Assembly (NCBI RefSeq): GCF_029504655.1
Contig: NZ_JAQFIL010000001.1
Coordinates: 5,461,001 to 5,525,000, forward strand
Origin: Catalinimonas alkaloidigena
GTDB taxonomy: Bacteria > Bacteroidota > Bacteroidia > Cytophagales > Cyclobacteriaceae
DNA: 64,000 nucleotides
Direction: 5' to 3'
In this document: positions 25,743 to 33,665 of the stretch, one piece after another
Position numbering within the stretch: position 1 is the stretch's first letter
Layout of the letters: each line of letters starts with the position of its first letter
The notes under the pieces: model-generated
What the model saw: only the letters and a program-made list of their open reading frames with translations
Told to the model about the DNA's origin: nothing
Databases searched by the model: none
Position numbers and translations under genes: made by a program

Positions 25743-28501
25743 TGTAGCAGAAATTCTGTCACATATTTCTGCTCACCGATCCTGAGCATTTGGTCAGGCC
25801 TGGGGTACATCTCTTCTATGATCATGTGCTTTTTGACTCTCCCTATTGCTTTCTGAAAAAGGTTGATCAGCAAAGGGTTTCTGAAGTCTATGTATTGAGG
25901 TTTATAATCATCATTGGCAAATGCGGCTGCATCCTGATTGTTGGCTAGCGGGCTGATATCACTCACTTTCACAAACACTTCTTCCGGTAGCGATAATGAT
26001 TGCTGCCACTGTCGTATTTTGCGATAATACTGCCAATCGGTTTCCTGCCCCTTCCTGTGCGGAAGTAGTTCCTGCGGTATTAACCAGCTTTTTCTTCTAA
26101 TGATAATGTTGTCTTCATACATAATCCTGGGGCTTAGCCTGACATAAGGGTAGATCGCATCCGACGGTATATTTAAGCGGTCAACGACCTGCTTTAAGGG
26201 AGAGAGCATAATGGTATCACTATCGGAGAATTGACTCAACAGCTTGAAAAGCTCCGAGCGAAAGAAGTTAGCCTGAAAGCCCATATCAAAAGGAAGCACT
26301 TTCTTATTGCTTTTTTGGTGCCGGAGCTCCAAACATGCATGCTCCTGATGATAACAAACTTCAAGCTCTCCTAGCGGGATTTGCTGATCAGATGCCAGGC
26401 TATTATGGCTTCCGGGAGCGCTGATTTCATAAGGCATCAGGCTGGGGTGAATATTGGCGTTAAAATATGAACCATCACAATTTTCGGCCAGCAGTTCATC
26501 ACTAGTAGCAGTATTTTCATTCCAACGTTTGGTGTCCTGATGCACCTGATCGGGAAAAATATGCATATACCTGCTCATAAATTTCCCATAGCCGGTAAGG
26601 TAGTTATTGAGCACACCTTTGAGTTCGGTTTTACCTTCAGCATTGGTCTCCTTAAACAGCTGAATAAAAGCCGCATTTGATGCTGGTTTTTCTGTAGCTT
26701 CAAAGCCTATAGTCTGGTTAATTTCTTCCAGCAGCTTGCCATCTAAACGTACATGCTTTTTTGTGTCATCCCGATCTCTCAACCTGATAAACAATTCCTG
26801 CCGCCACCTTTTGGTGAGCAGGTGCCTTCTTCTCAATTGCTCAGGCAACTGCTGTAGCGTAGCTTGTTTGTGCTTCGGATCAGATTCTAAAGTTTTTACT
26901 TCGCGGTAATAATCTTCGTAAAAGTTCAGTAAGTTGATGCGGGCTTTTTCATCGTATTTATTCAGGAAAAACTCCTGCATCTTTTGCTTCTCCAGTACTT
27001 CTATGTCAAACAGCCTAAGCTGATCCAGCAACTGACTGAGCTTTTGGGTCAGTGTGTGAAGGGCAGTATGATCTATGCTGATCTGAACATGCTTCCGGGT
27101 GTCCTCATAAAAGATGTTTTCTGCCCGGAAAGGAAAGTCTTCTGTAGGCAACTGTTTTTCCTGCAGGTCGCCCGGAGCTGCTTGCCTGGTCTTTTGCAGG
27201 GGTGAAGATAGACTATGCGCTGAACTTGCACCCGCCCCTATGGCCACCGGCTCAGCAAAGTCAGTCTCTTGCAGACTACTACAAATGCTTTGGTAGATTT
27301 GCAGGGTACTTTCCTGAATAGTCTTTCTATCAGTAGTACTGGCGGTGTTAGCGTATTTATCCGCATTATACCGCATCTGCCTCAGTTGAGTGAAGAGCGG
27401 TATTAACCCATGCTGATGAGCCAGGATGGGCTGTAGTTTTTCAATCAGCTTTTTGTCCCAATAAGGGTCTGTACCGGAAATGCCCAGGTGAAATTCCAGA
27501 AATCCCAACTGTATTATTTTAAAAAGGTAGGCTTTGATTTCATCTTCACCGGCATTCACATGCTGTTGCAGGTAGCTACATAAGCTTAGGGGGGTGATAG
27601 CAGCCGATGTATGAGATTGCAAATACTGATGGATACATGTAAGTACCTGGTTCTGCTGAAGATATTGAAATACATCTATCTGATTTTTATTGATCAGAAA
27701 GTTGTACTGCTTTTCTTTCAATGAAATAGTAGGGTTCAGGCGCAGGGTCAGATGCTGAGCGAGTGGCTCGTTGGCAAAAATAAGCTCCTTCAAATATTTG
27801 AAAAGATAGTTGTTGAAACGAATATGTGAGCTGAAAACAGCATCTGTTTTATTACAGAACACTCCTTTGATCAGCGCTTGCTCGGCACAGGCTTGCGCTA
27901 TTGAAAGCTGGGTAAACGTACTGAAAGGGGATGTTTTGGTACAGGTACGTGTCAGGTACTTGAGCAAGCTCAGTTCTGCTTTAAGTGCTTTCTTACCCAG
28001 CTTCCCCTGCTTTTGAGCTATGTATTTTTCCACGTTTATCAGCAATGATTTACTGGAGAGTAGTAGTCCATGTTGTAAAGTGCTGTCAGTAGCCAGTGAC
28101 TGCATCGCTGTTCTTAGCTTTTTTAGTGCTTTTGTATATTGCTCCTCCCCTTCCCGCTCAATTTTATCAATGGCGCTATGCGTAGATATGTATCGCTCCA
28201 GCATAGTATAGGTAGCCTGGGGTAGTAATGTCAGGCTGTGCTGTAGCACCTTATTTTTTACAGAACGGTTATTAAACACGTCTCTTCGCAGGTTAAGGAG
28301 AAAGTTTTGTGCGGCAGGATCGTCAGTGCGACCAATTAACGAATACAGATGATCACTCAACTCCTGCTTCAATTTCGCAGCGACGCTTTCCAACGCTATG
28401 ACTTTCTTAGCAATATCCGGAAGCTTATCAGTCTGCATCTGCTCAAGACATTCGTATGGCTTTCCGCCTATTCGGGCGAGTATGTGAGGGAAAATCTCCA
28501 T
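25727..28501 (-). CDS. Lantibiotic dehydratase, glutamylation-domain protein (LanB N-terminal type)
   Basis: About 924 residues from the preferred start at 28501 (MEIFPHILARIGGKPYE); an upstream ATG at 28549 adds 16 residues. It matches the N-terminal part of class I lantibiotic dehydratases, which use glutamyl-tRNA to glutamylate Ser/Thr of a precursor peptide. Typical parts are KTSPFSTFTQ, the C-terminal DVHRL-like region RKSWLIPQELL and the segment YPYVRLSPRIMYEDNIIIRRKSW. The elimination domain is missing from this polypeptide and is supplied by the next gene, and perhaps by the two nucleotidyltransferase fusions. No signal peptide, so it acts in the cytosol. Confidence 0.88.
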   Translation of the reverse strand: MEIFPHILARIGGKPYECLEQMQTDKLPDIAKKVIALESVAAKLKQELSDHLYSLIGRTDDPAAQNFLLNLRRDVFNNRSVKNKVLQHSLTLLPQATYTMLERYISTHSAIDKIEREGEEQYTKALKKLRTAMQSLATDSTLQHGLLLSSKSLLINVEKYIAQKQGKLGKKALKAELSLLKYLTRTCTKTSPFSTFTQLSIAQACAEQALIKGVFCNKTDAVFSSHIRFNNYLFKYLKELIFANEPLAQHLTLRLNPTISLKEKQYNFLINKNQIDVFQYLQQNQVLTCIHQYLQSHTSAAITPLSLCSYLQQHVNAGEDEIKAYLFKIIQLGFLEFHLGISGTDPYWDKKLIEKLQPILAHQHGLIPLFTQLRQMRYNADKYANTASTTDRKTIQESTLQIYQSICSSLQETDFAEPVAIGAGASSAHSLSSPLQKTRQAAPGDLQEKQLPTEDFPFRAENIFYEDTRKHVQISIDHTALHTLTQKLSQLLDQLRLFDIEVLEKQKMQEFFLNKYDEKARINLLNFYEDYYREVKTLESDPKHKQATLQQLPEQLRRRHLLTKRWRQELFIRLRDRDDTKKHVRLDGKLLEEINQTIGFEATEKPASNAAFIQLFKETNAEGKTELKGVLNNYLTGYGKFMSRYMHIFPDQVHQDTKRWNENTATSDELLAENCDGSYFNANIHPSLMPYEISAPGSHNSLASDQQIPLGELEVCYHQEHACLELRHQKSNKKVLPFDMGFQANFFRSELFKLLSQFSDSDTIMLSPLKQVVDRLNIPSDAIYPYVRLSPRIMYEDNIIIRRKSWLIPQELLPHRKGQETDWQYYRKIRQWQQSLSLPEEVFVKVSDISPLANNQDAAAFANDDYKPQYIDFRNPLLINLFQKAIGRVKKHMIIEEMYPRPDQMLRIGEQKYVTEFLLQWYHS

Positions 28502-28555
28502 CGTAAAAAGGATTCTATAAAACTGATAAAAGAAAATGGATGAGCGCAACTTGCC

Positions 28556-28584
28556 CAGGTCAGTATAGCTTTTACACTGACCTG
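28556..28584. promoter_or_regulatory. Stem-loop between nucleotidyltransferase-fusion 2 and the LanB gene
   Basis: CAGGTCAGT (28556-28564) and ACTGACCTG (28576-28584) form a perfect 9-bp stem with an 11-nt loop. It lies in the 92-bp gap between the stop at 28594 and the preferred LanB start at 28501. It has no U-tract, so it may be a processing or stability element rather than a terminator. Confidence 0.55.
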
Positions 28585-28593
28585 AGCCTTATG

Positions 28594-30357
28594 CTATAGC
28601 TGAACCTGCTCTTCCTGCAGCTTAAGGCTCAGATGTTGCGCGCAAGCCTGCAACAGAAACATGAGGTATCTTTCATTTTCGTGCAATACACCCAGCCGGT
28701 TATTCGTAGCATGAATGATTTCTTTATAAAAGAACCATAAGGGGTATCGCTCCAGTATCTTCACTTCACTTGATTCATCCTGAATGGGATCGGGCAGAAA
28801 CAGTTTTTCTTCGGTATGGAAGAGGGTGATTTTCTCCCTGCTCATTTTCAGTTCACCAAGGTAAGTTGCTAAGGCTTCTTCCAAGTTACGTTGCCCTTCC
28901 GTTTCGGATTTCTCCCACAGGCTCCCCAGAAAGCCAAGCATTTGCTCTTGTTGCTGCTCAAACTTATCCTCAAACTTCTGGTACAGTTTATCCTCCACTT
29001 CCTGCTTTAATAAGGGCATAGGGCTGACCTTATCGTTGAAGATAAAAGGACCCGGTATAGTCGAGAACTGATAAGCTCCCCAATCTTTCCAGTAGTTTTC
29101 ACAGAATAAGTTGATTTCCTGCAGACTCAGCCCAAGGGTGTGCAATACCAGCCAGTTAATTTTTATTACCTCGCCCAGCTTTTCATTGTAGTTAATTCCT
29201 GGCTTTTGAGAGATCAGGTCAAGCACAAATTTTGATGAGGAATGAAACTGCTCCTCTAAAAATTTTAACCCTTCTGACCCCATGTATTTCATCAGCTCTA
29301 CTTCAAACTCATAGTACTGAAATGAATTATTGGGGAAAAGCTGAAACTTCTTGGGAAGGCGCTTGTACAGATCGGGAGTAACCCTCAGCGAAGGGTTCAT
29401 GGATAGGTAGCTACCAAAAGTATTTTCTATATAGGGAAGAATATGTTCCTCAAAAATAGTTTTGTCTGTCACCAGGTAAAGGCTGATATGAGCACCATTC
29501 TTGTAGTTGCGCGTGAAAAAGACATTTTCTGCCCAGCCCATCTCGCTGAGGTTTTCAATGGATGGCTTGATCAATTCAATAAGCATTTCTTCCTGCGGTT
29601 CGGCATAGTACATGTCTACCATGAACCACTTTTTCACCTTATTATATTGCGGAGGTATCCCTGCCTCATAGGCTGCTGCTCTGTCATCAAGCTGCAATAG
29701 TACATTTTTCGTGAGGGTGATGACTTTATCTTTTCGCTGGTGCTGACAGAAATCGTCTATGGCTTTTTTGAGCTGCTCTCCCAGCTGCTTATCGTACTCC
29801 TCTACAGCCCTGAACTGCCACTTGCCCTGCCCCTTATTGGTCCACTGTCCATTGATGATCAGCATGACTTTGGTAAGAAAATAAAATAAGTTTGACAGGA
29901 TAAAATAGCTTTCATGATAGTCGTCATTATCTACAAAATCTTCCAGCCGGTTATTGATAATGTAGTGATAAAGCGCTTTTTCATAAGGGGTATAGGGAAG
30001 AGGCCCCTGATCGTAAATTTCACCTGCTTCAGTTTGAAGGCTGGCAATCACCTGATCCGTATCTTTAATGATCACTCCTTTTACGATCAGGTCCAGGAAT
30101 GCCTTATTTCTTCTTTTTCTGTCGTACGCCATGTTATCTCTGGACTGGCTGATCCGATGAACCATCGCTTCTATTTTCTGCCCTTCAAAATGGTATAGCT
30201 TACGGTAATGTGAATGAATGTCTTCATAGAATACCAGTAAATCCAGGTCGGAGTGTGGCTTCATTTCTCCAGTCACCGCACTGCCGCTCAATATGGCTCC
30301 CTGAGCATCCGGAAATTGCTGATCTATAAACCTTCTGGCAATTATTGTATAATCCAT
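28594..30357 (-). CDS. Nucleotidyltransferase-SpaB_C fusion protein 2
   Basis: About 587 residues from the chosen start at 30357 (MDYTIIARRF), which aligns with its paralogue and follows that gene's stop by 11 bp; longer forms reach back to 30420. Residues ~20-65 carry the DNA polymerase-beta-type nucleotidyltransferase motif: Gly25-Ser26, Asp37 and Asp39 in HSDLDLLVFY, and Glu63 in KIEAMVH as the likely third acid. A helical region (~100-235) follows, like that of antibiotic nucleotidyltransferases. From ~243 (KWFMVDMYY) to the end it is a SpaB_C-like domain with NVFFTRNYKNGAHISLYL and NNRLGVLHENERYLMFLL. I know of no described function for this fusion. A role in modifying the precursor peptide is inferred from the cluster. 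Confidence 0.85.
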   Translation of the reverse strand: MDYTIIARRFIDQQFPDAQGAILSGSAVTGEMKPHSDLDLLVFYEDIHSHYRKLYHFEGQKIEAMVHRISQSRDNMAYDRKRRNKAFLDLIVKGVIIKDTDQVIASLQTEAGEIYDQGPLPYTPYEKALYHYIINNRLEDFVDNDDYHESYFILSNLFYFLTKVMLIINGQWTNKGQGKWQFRAVEEYDKQLGEQLKKAIDDFCQHQRKDKVITLTKNVLLQLDDRAAAYEAGIPPQYNKVKKWFMVDMYYAEPQEEMLIELIKPSIENLSEMGWAENVFFTRNYKNGAHISLYLVTDKTIFEEHILPYIENTFGSYLSMNPSLRVTPDLYKRLPKKFQLFPNNSFQYYEFEVELMKYMGSEGLKFLEEQFHSSSKFVLDLISQKPGINYNEKLGEVIKINWLVLHTLGLSLQEINLFCENYWKDWGAYQFSTIPGPFIFNDKVSPMPLLKQEVEDKLYQKFEDKFEQQQEQMLGFLGSLWEKSETEGQRNLEEALATYLGELKMSREKITLFHTEEKLFLPDPIQDESSEVKILERYPLWFFYKEIIHATNNRLGVLHENERYLMFLLQACAQHLSLKLQEEQVQL

Positions 30358-30368
30358 GATTTTCATAT

Positions 30369-32066
30369 TTAGGTTGAAATAGTATTTGCGCATTGGTGAA
30401 TGATGTAGAACAGATAGCACTCATCAGCATACCTGAGGCCGAGCTGATTGTTGAGCATGTGGGTGATATGCTTATAATTCATAAAGCTGTACTGGGTGAA
30501 CTTATCCATCTCAATATGCCAGTTGGGACTTACCTCCGATAGCAGGAGCTGCTCCTGCTGATTTAACGCTGAAATGTTTTGCGTAAAGCCATTCATTTTA
30601 TGATGCCATTCAGACTCTAGCTCTCCGGTAAATTCATGCTCCTGCAATTTCTGCCATATGCTCTGAATTGTAGCTTTGGTATTAGGCGCAGTGTGCTGAT
30701 AATTAGCCTCCATTTTTTCGATAAAGTTTTTCCCTGTCTGTGCGTTGACTGTAGCACCGCAGGCATAGGGAATCAGCTCCTGTAGCTGAAACCAGGCAGA
30801 AACCTTCAGCTTATCTGTATCAATAGCAAGGGCATGAAAACTAAGCAGTGCCAGCTTCAGCGCTGCTCCCATGGCTTTGCGCTCTGACCAGCCTGAGTCC
30901 TGCTGAATGAGCCTGCCTATCCGCGATGAGGAAAAATCAAACAAATCTTCCATCAGTTTGGTGGCCGCGTTTCCACCGAACAATGCGGGTAAGATCTCTT
31001 TACGCTGGTATTGCAGGCTATTATCAGGAAACCACTGCTGCTCCTTAGGAAGATCCGCTACCCATGCGGGCGTTACTCTTACTGAAGGTGCCTTTTTGAA
31101 ATAAGCCTCAAAACACTGATTCGCGAAGGGTTTGATAAGTGTATCAAATGTTTCTTCTTCAGTGATCAGAAAGAGGCTGAGGTGCGGGCCGTTTTCAGTA
31201 TAACGGTTAAAGAAGCATCGCTCCACCCAGTTTTTTTGCCGCAGAAACTGAACAAAGGGGGGCACGGCTTCTGTGATCAGCCTGTTCTGGTCGCTTGCGT
31301 AGTAAATTTCAATTGAAAACCATTTCCTGCTCTGGTTCAACTCGGGAGGTACGCCATTTTTAAACCCACTCTTGAGGCGTCCGCCACTATAGCTAAGCTG
31401 CTCATGGACAAGCGTAGCAATGGCTTCTTTATCGGCTTGCTGATAAAACCCTTCCATGGCTGATATCAATGTGTGATAAATATCTTCATCGTATTGCTGT
31501 AGTGCTTTGATTTGCCATTTTCCGCTACCTTTATACGGCCATTTGCCGTGGGTGATCAGGATAAAGTCTAACAGATTAGTGAGCAGGTCGTTCAGGATAA
31601 AGCAGCTTATCGCGAAGCTTTCTGAGGTCATAAAATCATCCAGGCGATTGGTGATCACATACCTTTGCTTTTGAAGCTCACTATCCGATAATGGAGCGGG
31701 GCCCGCTTGGTATATTTTTTTTACTTCGCATCTTATCCTGGCTAAATGCCCCTCGGTATCTTTCAGTATTTTGCTTTTCAGACATAATTCTTTCAGGGCG
31801 TTTTTCCTTTTTTCTCCTTCAGCTACTATTTCATTCAAAAAAGTATGTGTAGGATATACCATAGCCTCAATTTCGTAACCTGCATAGGTGAACACCTCCC
31901 GATAACTGGACTGAATGCGGTCATAAAAGATCAGCAGGTCTATATCTGAGCGCTCATTAAAACTACCGTTTACCGCACTACCACATATGAGTAGCCCATC
32001 ACTATCCGGAAACCTGGAATTTGTAGCGTTCAGTGCTATCTGGTCTATATTTTTTGTCTGATACAT
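30369..32066 (-). CDS. Nucleotidyltransferase-SpaB_C fusion protein 1
   Basis: About 565 residues from the chosen start at 32066 (MYQTKNIDQIALN). The open frame extends to 32192, but that extension crosses a strong hairpin and abuts the precursor stop, so it is probably not coding. The nucleotidyltransferase core is intact: Gly29-Ser30, Asp41 and Asp43 in RSDIDLLIFY, and Glu67 in EIEAMVYP. A helical middle part follows, and a SpaB_C-like domain begins at ~248 (KWFSIEIYY), with CFFNRYTENGPHLSLFL and the terminal NNQLGLRYADECYLFYI. It is a paralogue of the next gene with the same domain order. Keeping the catalytic acids in both copies suggests that both are active. It is the first enzyme gene after the precursor. 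Confidence 0.85.
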   Translation of the reverse strand: MYQTKNIDQIALNATNSRFPDSDGLLICGSAVNGSFNERSDIDLLIFYDRIQSSYREVFTYAGYEIEAMVYPTHTFLNEIVAEGEKRKNALKELCLKSKILKDTEGHLARIRCEVKKIYQAGPAPLSDSELQKQRYVITNRLDDFMTSESFAISCFILNDLLTNLLDFILITHGKWPYKGSGKWQIKALQQYDEDIYHTLISAMEGFYQQADKEAIATLVHEQLSYSGGRLKSGFKNGVPPELNQSRKWFSIEIYYASDQNRLITEAVPPFVQFLRQKNWVERCFFNRYTENGPHLSLFLITEEETFDTLIKPFANQCFEAYFKKAPSVRVTPAWVADLPKEQQWFPDNSLQYQRKEILPALFGGNAATKLMEDLFDFSSSRIGRLIQQDSGWSERKAMGAALKLALLSFHALAIDTDKLKVSAWFQLQELIPYACGATVNAQTGKNFIEKMEANYQHTAPNTKATIQSIWQKLQEHEFTGELESEWHHKMNGFTQNISALNQQEQLLLSEVSPNWHIEMDKFTQYSFMNYKHITHMLNNQLGLRYADECYLFYIIHQCANTIST

Positions 32067-32151
32067 GGTTTGTTTTAGGTAATGTAGGTGTTGTAAAAGT
32101 GGAGAAAGAATGCTTTCACTGCCTTGGTCTGCGAACTGCTGTTGTAAAGCA

Positions 32152-32185
32152 GGCTGGTAATAAGCTGATGCAGCTATTACCAGCC
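32152..32185. terminator. Strong hairpin just downstream of the precursor gene
   Basis: GGCTGGTAATAAGCTG pairs with CAGCTATTACCAGCC to give a 15-bp stem with one bulged A and a 3-nt loop. It begins 7 nt after the precursor stop codon on the minus strand. No long U-tract follows, so partial termination or protection of the precursor mRNA from 3' decay is likely. Such a hairpin after a lanA gene commonly gives much more precursor than enzyme mRNA (known for class I lantibiotics). Confidence 0.7.
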
Positions 32186-32192
32186 AATGCAA

Positions 32193-32420
32193 TCAACCTC
32201 CTGCGTACTGATCATCCTCTTTGCAATTCCACCAGCTTGAATCTTTGGTGATATCGTATGAGAGGGCACTAACTGCGGTTGCAGAGGCAACAGTAGCTGA
32301 TACAGCAGACACACAAGGCACTGATGTTCCTCCTTTTTGGGCAGCCTGCTCCTCAGGGCTCAAAGAAGTCACGAAGCTTTCTACCTGGAGCTCTTCCAAA
32401 TTGATTTTCTCGTTTGTCAT
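32193..32420 (-). CDS. Lanthipeptide-like RiPP precursor with double-glycine leader
   Basis: A 75-residue peptide. Residues 1-31 look like a leader: KINLEELQVESFVTSL, then an acidic/Gln segment and Gly30-Gly31, the site expected for a C39 peptidase, which is encoded in the same cluster. The 44-residue core (32-75) has 12 Ser/Thr and two Cys (Cys36 and Cys66), a repetitive Ser/Ala/Val/Thr part, and an acidic tail ending DDQYAGG. LanB-type dehydration of the Ser/Thr and one or two thioether rings are expected. The LQVESFVT segment reminds me of leaders of Bacteroidetes class I lanthipeptides of the pinensin type, but I could not check this. It is followed by a strong hairpin. Confidence 0.85.
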   Translation of the reverse strand: MTNEKINLEELQVESFVTSLSPEEQAAQKGGTSVPCVSAVSATVASATAVSALSYDITKDSSWWNCKEDDQYAGG

Positions 32421-32524
32421 GATAATAAAATTTAAAAGGTTAGAAAAAATGAAAGTTGTTCTTTAGTTTCCATAAGGAAGAGCCGCGTAACCTGAAAATA
32501 GCTGAGCATGAATGATCAGAGCGC

Positions 32525-33661
32525 TTAGTTGTCGTAGAGGTACACCACTTTCCCAAAGCGCTCCTGCTGATTGAAGGTCCTGTCAAAAAACGCTCTGATT
32601 TCTGTGCCTTTATACACACTGTCTATCACTACATGGGTTTTAATACTTTGGTAGTCATCTATGGCCCGAACCAGATCCTCATTACAACCCAGGCAATTGC
32701 CCACAATGCTTATATTATTCGTAAGTATGGTGTTCATCACGCTTTGGTAGTTATTCTGTTCATCGGAAAAAGGTTGGCCAATGTCTTCCAGATACTGATC
32801 ATACAAGCCACAGGTGACATAACTACCTCCTGTTTTAATCAGAGGAACCACCTTCTCAAGGTACAGATCATAAAAGGGGTCAATCACATAATCAAACCCT
32901 TTCAGCATATGGATAGCTTCATGAAGACGCTGGCTTCCAATACTATTATGCTTTCTATCTACTATAAAAACATCACTGGCACCCAGAGCAGTTAACTGAT
33001 CCGCGAAGCAGGCGGAAGTGGTGAGCGCATACACATTGGCTCCCTTTGATTTCAGGGTATTTAAGGCAAATAATGAAGTATTGGATGTAGCGGCAGTAAG
33101 CAACACATTGTTTCCTTCCTGAATCTTGAGCCGCCTGACGATACTGCCGATCGTTTGTCCGCCAATTGTGAACCCGGCGGCTACTTCATCCGACATGTTT
33201 TCAGGTATTCTGGCCAGCTTGCCATAATGGAATACTTCGTACTCTTTGGAAGCATTGTTGGTAGGCAGACCGGGAGTGGCACCCTCAAATCCTGAATCAG
33301 GATATGCTCCGTTGCCAATGACCCTGTCGCCTATTGCTAAACCTTTCACCGAAGTGCCGGCAGCCACTACTTCGCCTACGAACTCTGAGCCTATAGGAAA
33401 GTAGTAGTGCTTGTCCTGCCGGCTGTTACAGTACTTCAGCGACTTAAAGATGAGCGACTTGTCACGGTAGTTGAGCGAAAAGCCTTTTTTCTTCACCAGC
33501 ACCTTCTGACTGTTAGCCGGGTCCTGACCGTCAAATATGATGTTTTCTGTCTCCAGTAGACCGATAGTAACTTCTACGCCATCCATTATCAGGGAAGTCA
33601 CCAGCTGTTTATCTGATACTGCCTCTTTTAAATTGGGACTACATATAGCGACCTGCTTCAT
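32525..33661 (-). CDS. Zinc-less MDR-family reductase (enoyl reductase/quinone oxidoreductase-like)
   Basis: About 378 residues from the chosen start at 33661 (MKQVAICSPN); a longer frame to 33757 would run into the HlyD gene. It is a medium-chain dehydrogenase/reductase. FSLNYRDKSLI and PIGSEFVGEVVAAGTSVKGLAIGDRV replace the Cys and GHE of zinc alcohol dehydrogenases, so it resembles quinone oxidoreductases and enoyl reductase domains that reduce C=C bonds with NAD(P)H. The nucleotide-binding fold follows (NNVLLTAATSNTSLFALNTL). Placed between exporter and precursor, it may reduce dehydroamino acids in the peptide, as LanJ-type enzymes do; this is inference. An unrelated small-molecule role is the alternative. 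Confidence 0.8.
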   Translation of the reverse strand: MKQVAICSPNLKEAVSDKQLVTSLIMDGVEVTIGLLETENIIFDGQDPANSQKVLVKKKGFSLNYRDKSLIFKSLKYCNSRQDKHYYFPIGSEFVGEVVAAGTSVKGLAIGDRVIGNGAYPDSGFEGATPGLPTNNASKEYEVFHYGKLARIPENMSDEVAAGFTIGGQTIGSIVRRLKIQEGNNVLLTAATSNTSLFALNTLKSKGANVYALTTSACFADQLTALGASDVFIVDRKHNSIGSQRLHEAIHMLKGFDYVIDPFYDLYLEKVVPLIKTGGSYVTCGLYDQYLEDIGQPFSDEQNNYQSVMNTILTNNISIVGNCLGCNEDLVRAIDDYQSIKTHVVIDSVYKGTEIRAFFDRTFNQQERFGKVVYLYDN

Positions 33662-33665
33662 AATT

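Noticed and set aside
30369..32192. The longest form of nucleotidyltransferase-fusion 1, starting at 32192
   Set aside because: The first 42 codons overlap the hairpin after the precursor and show no similarity to the paralogue, which aligns from the ATG at 32066.
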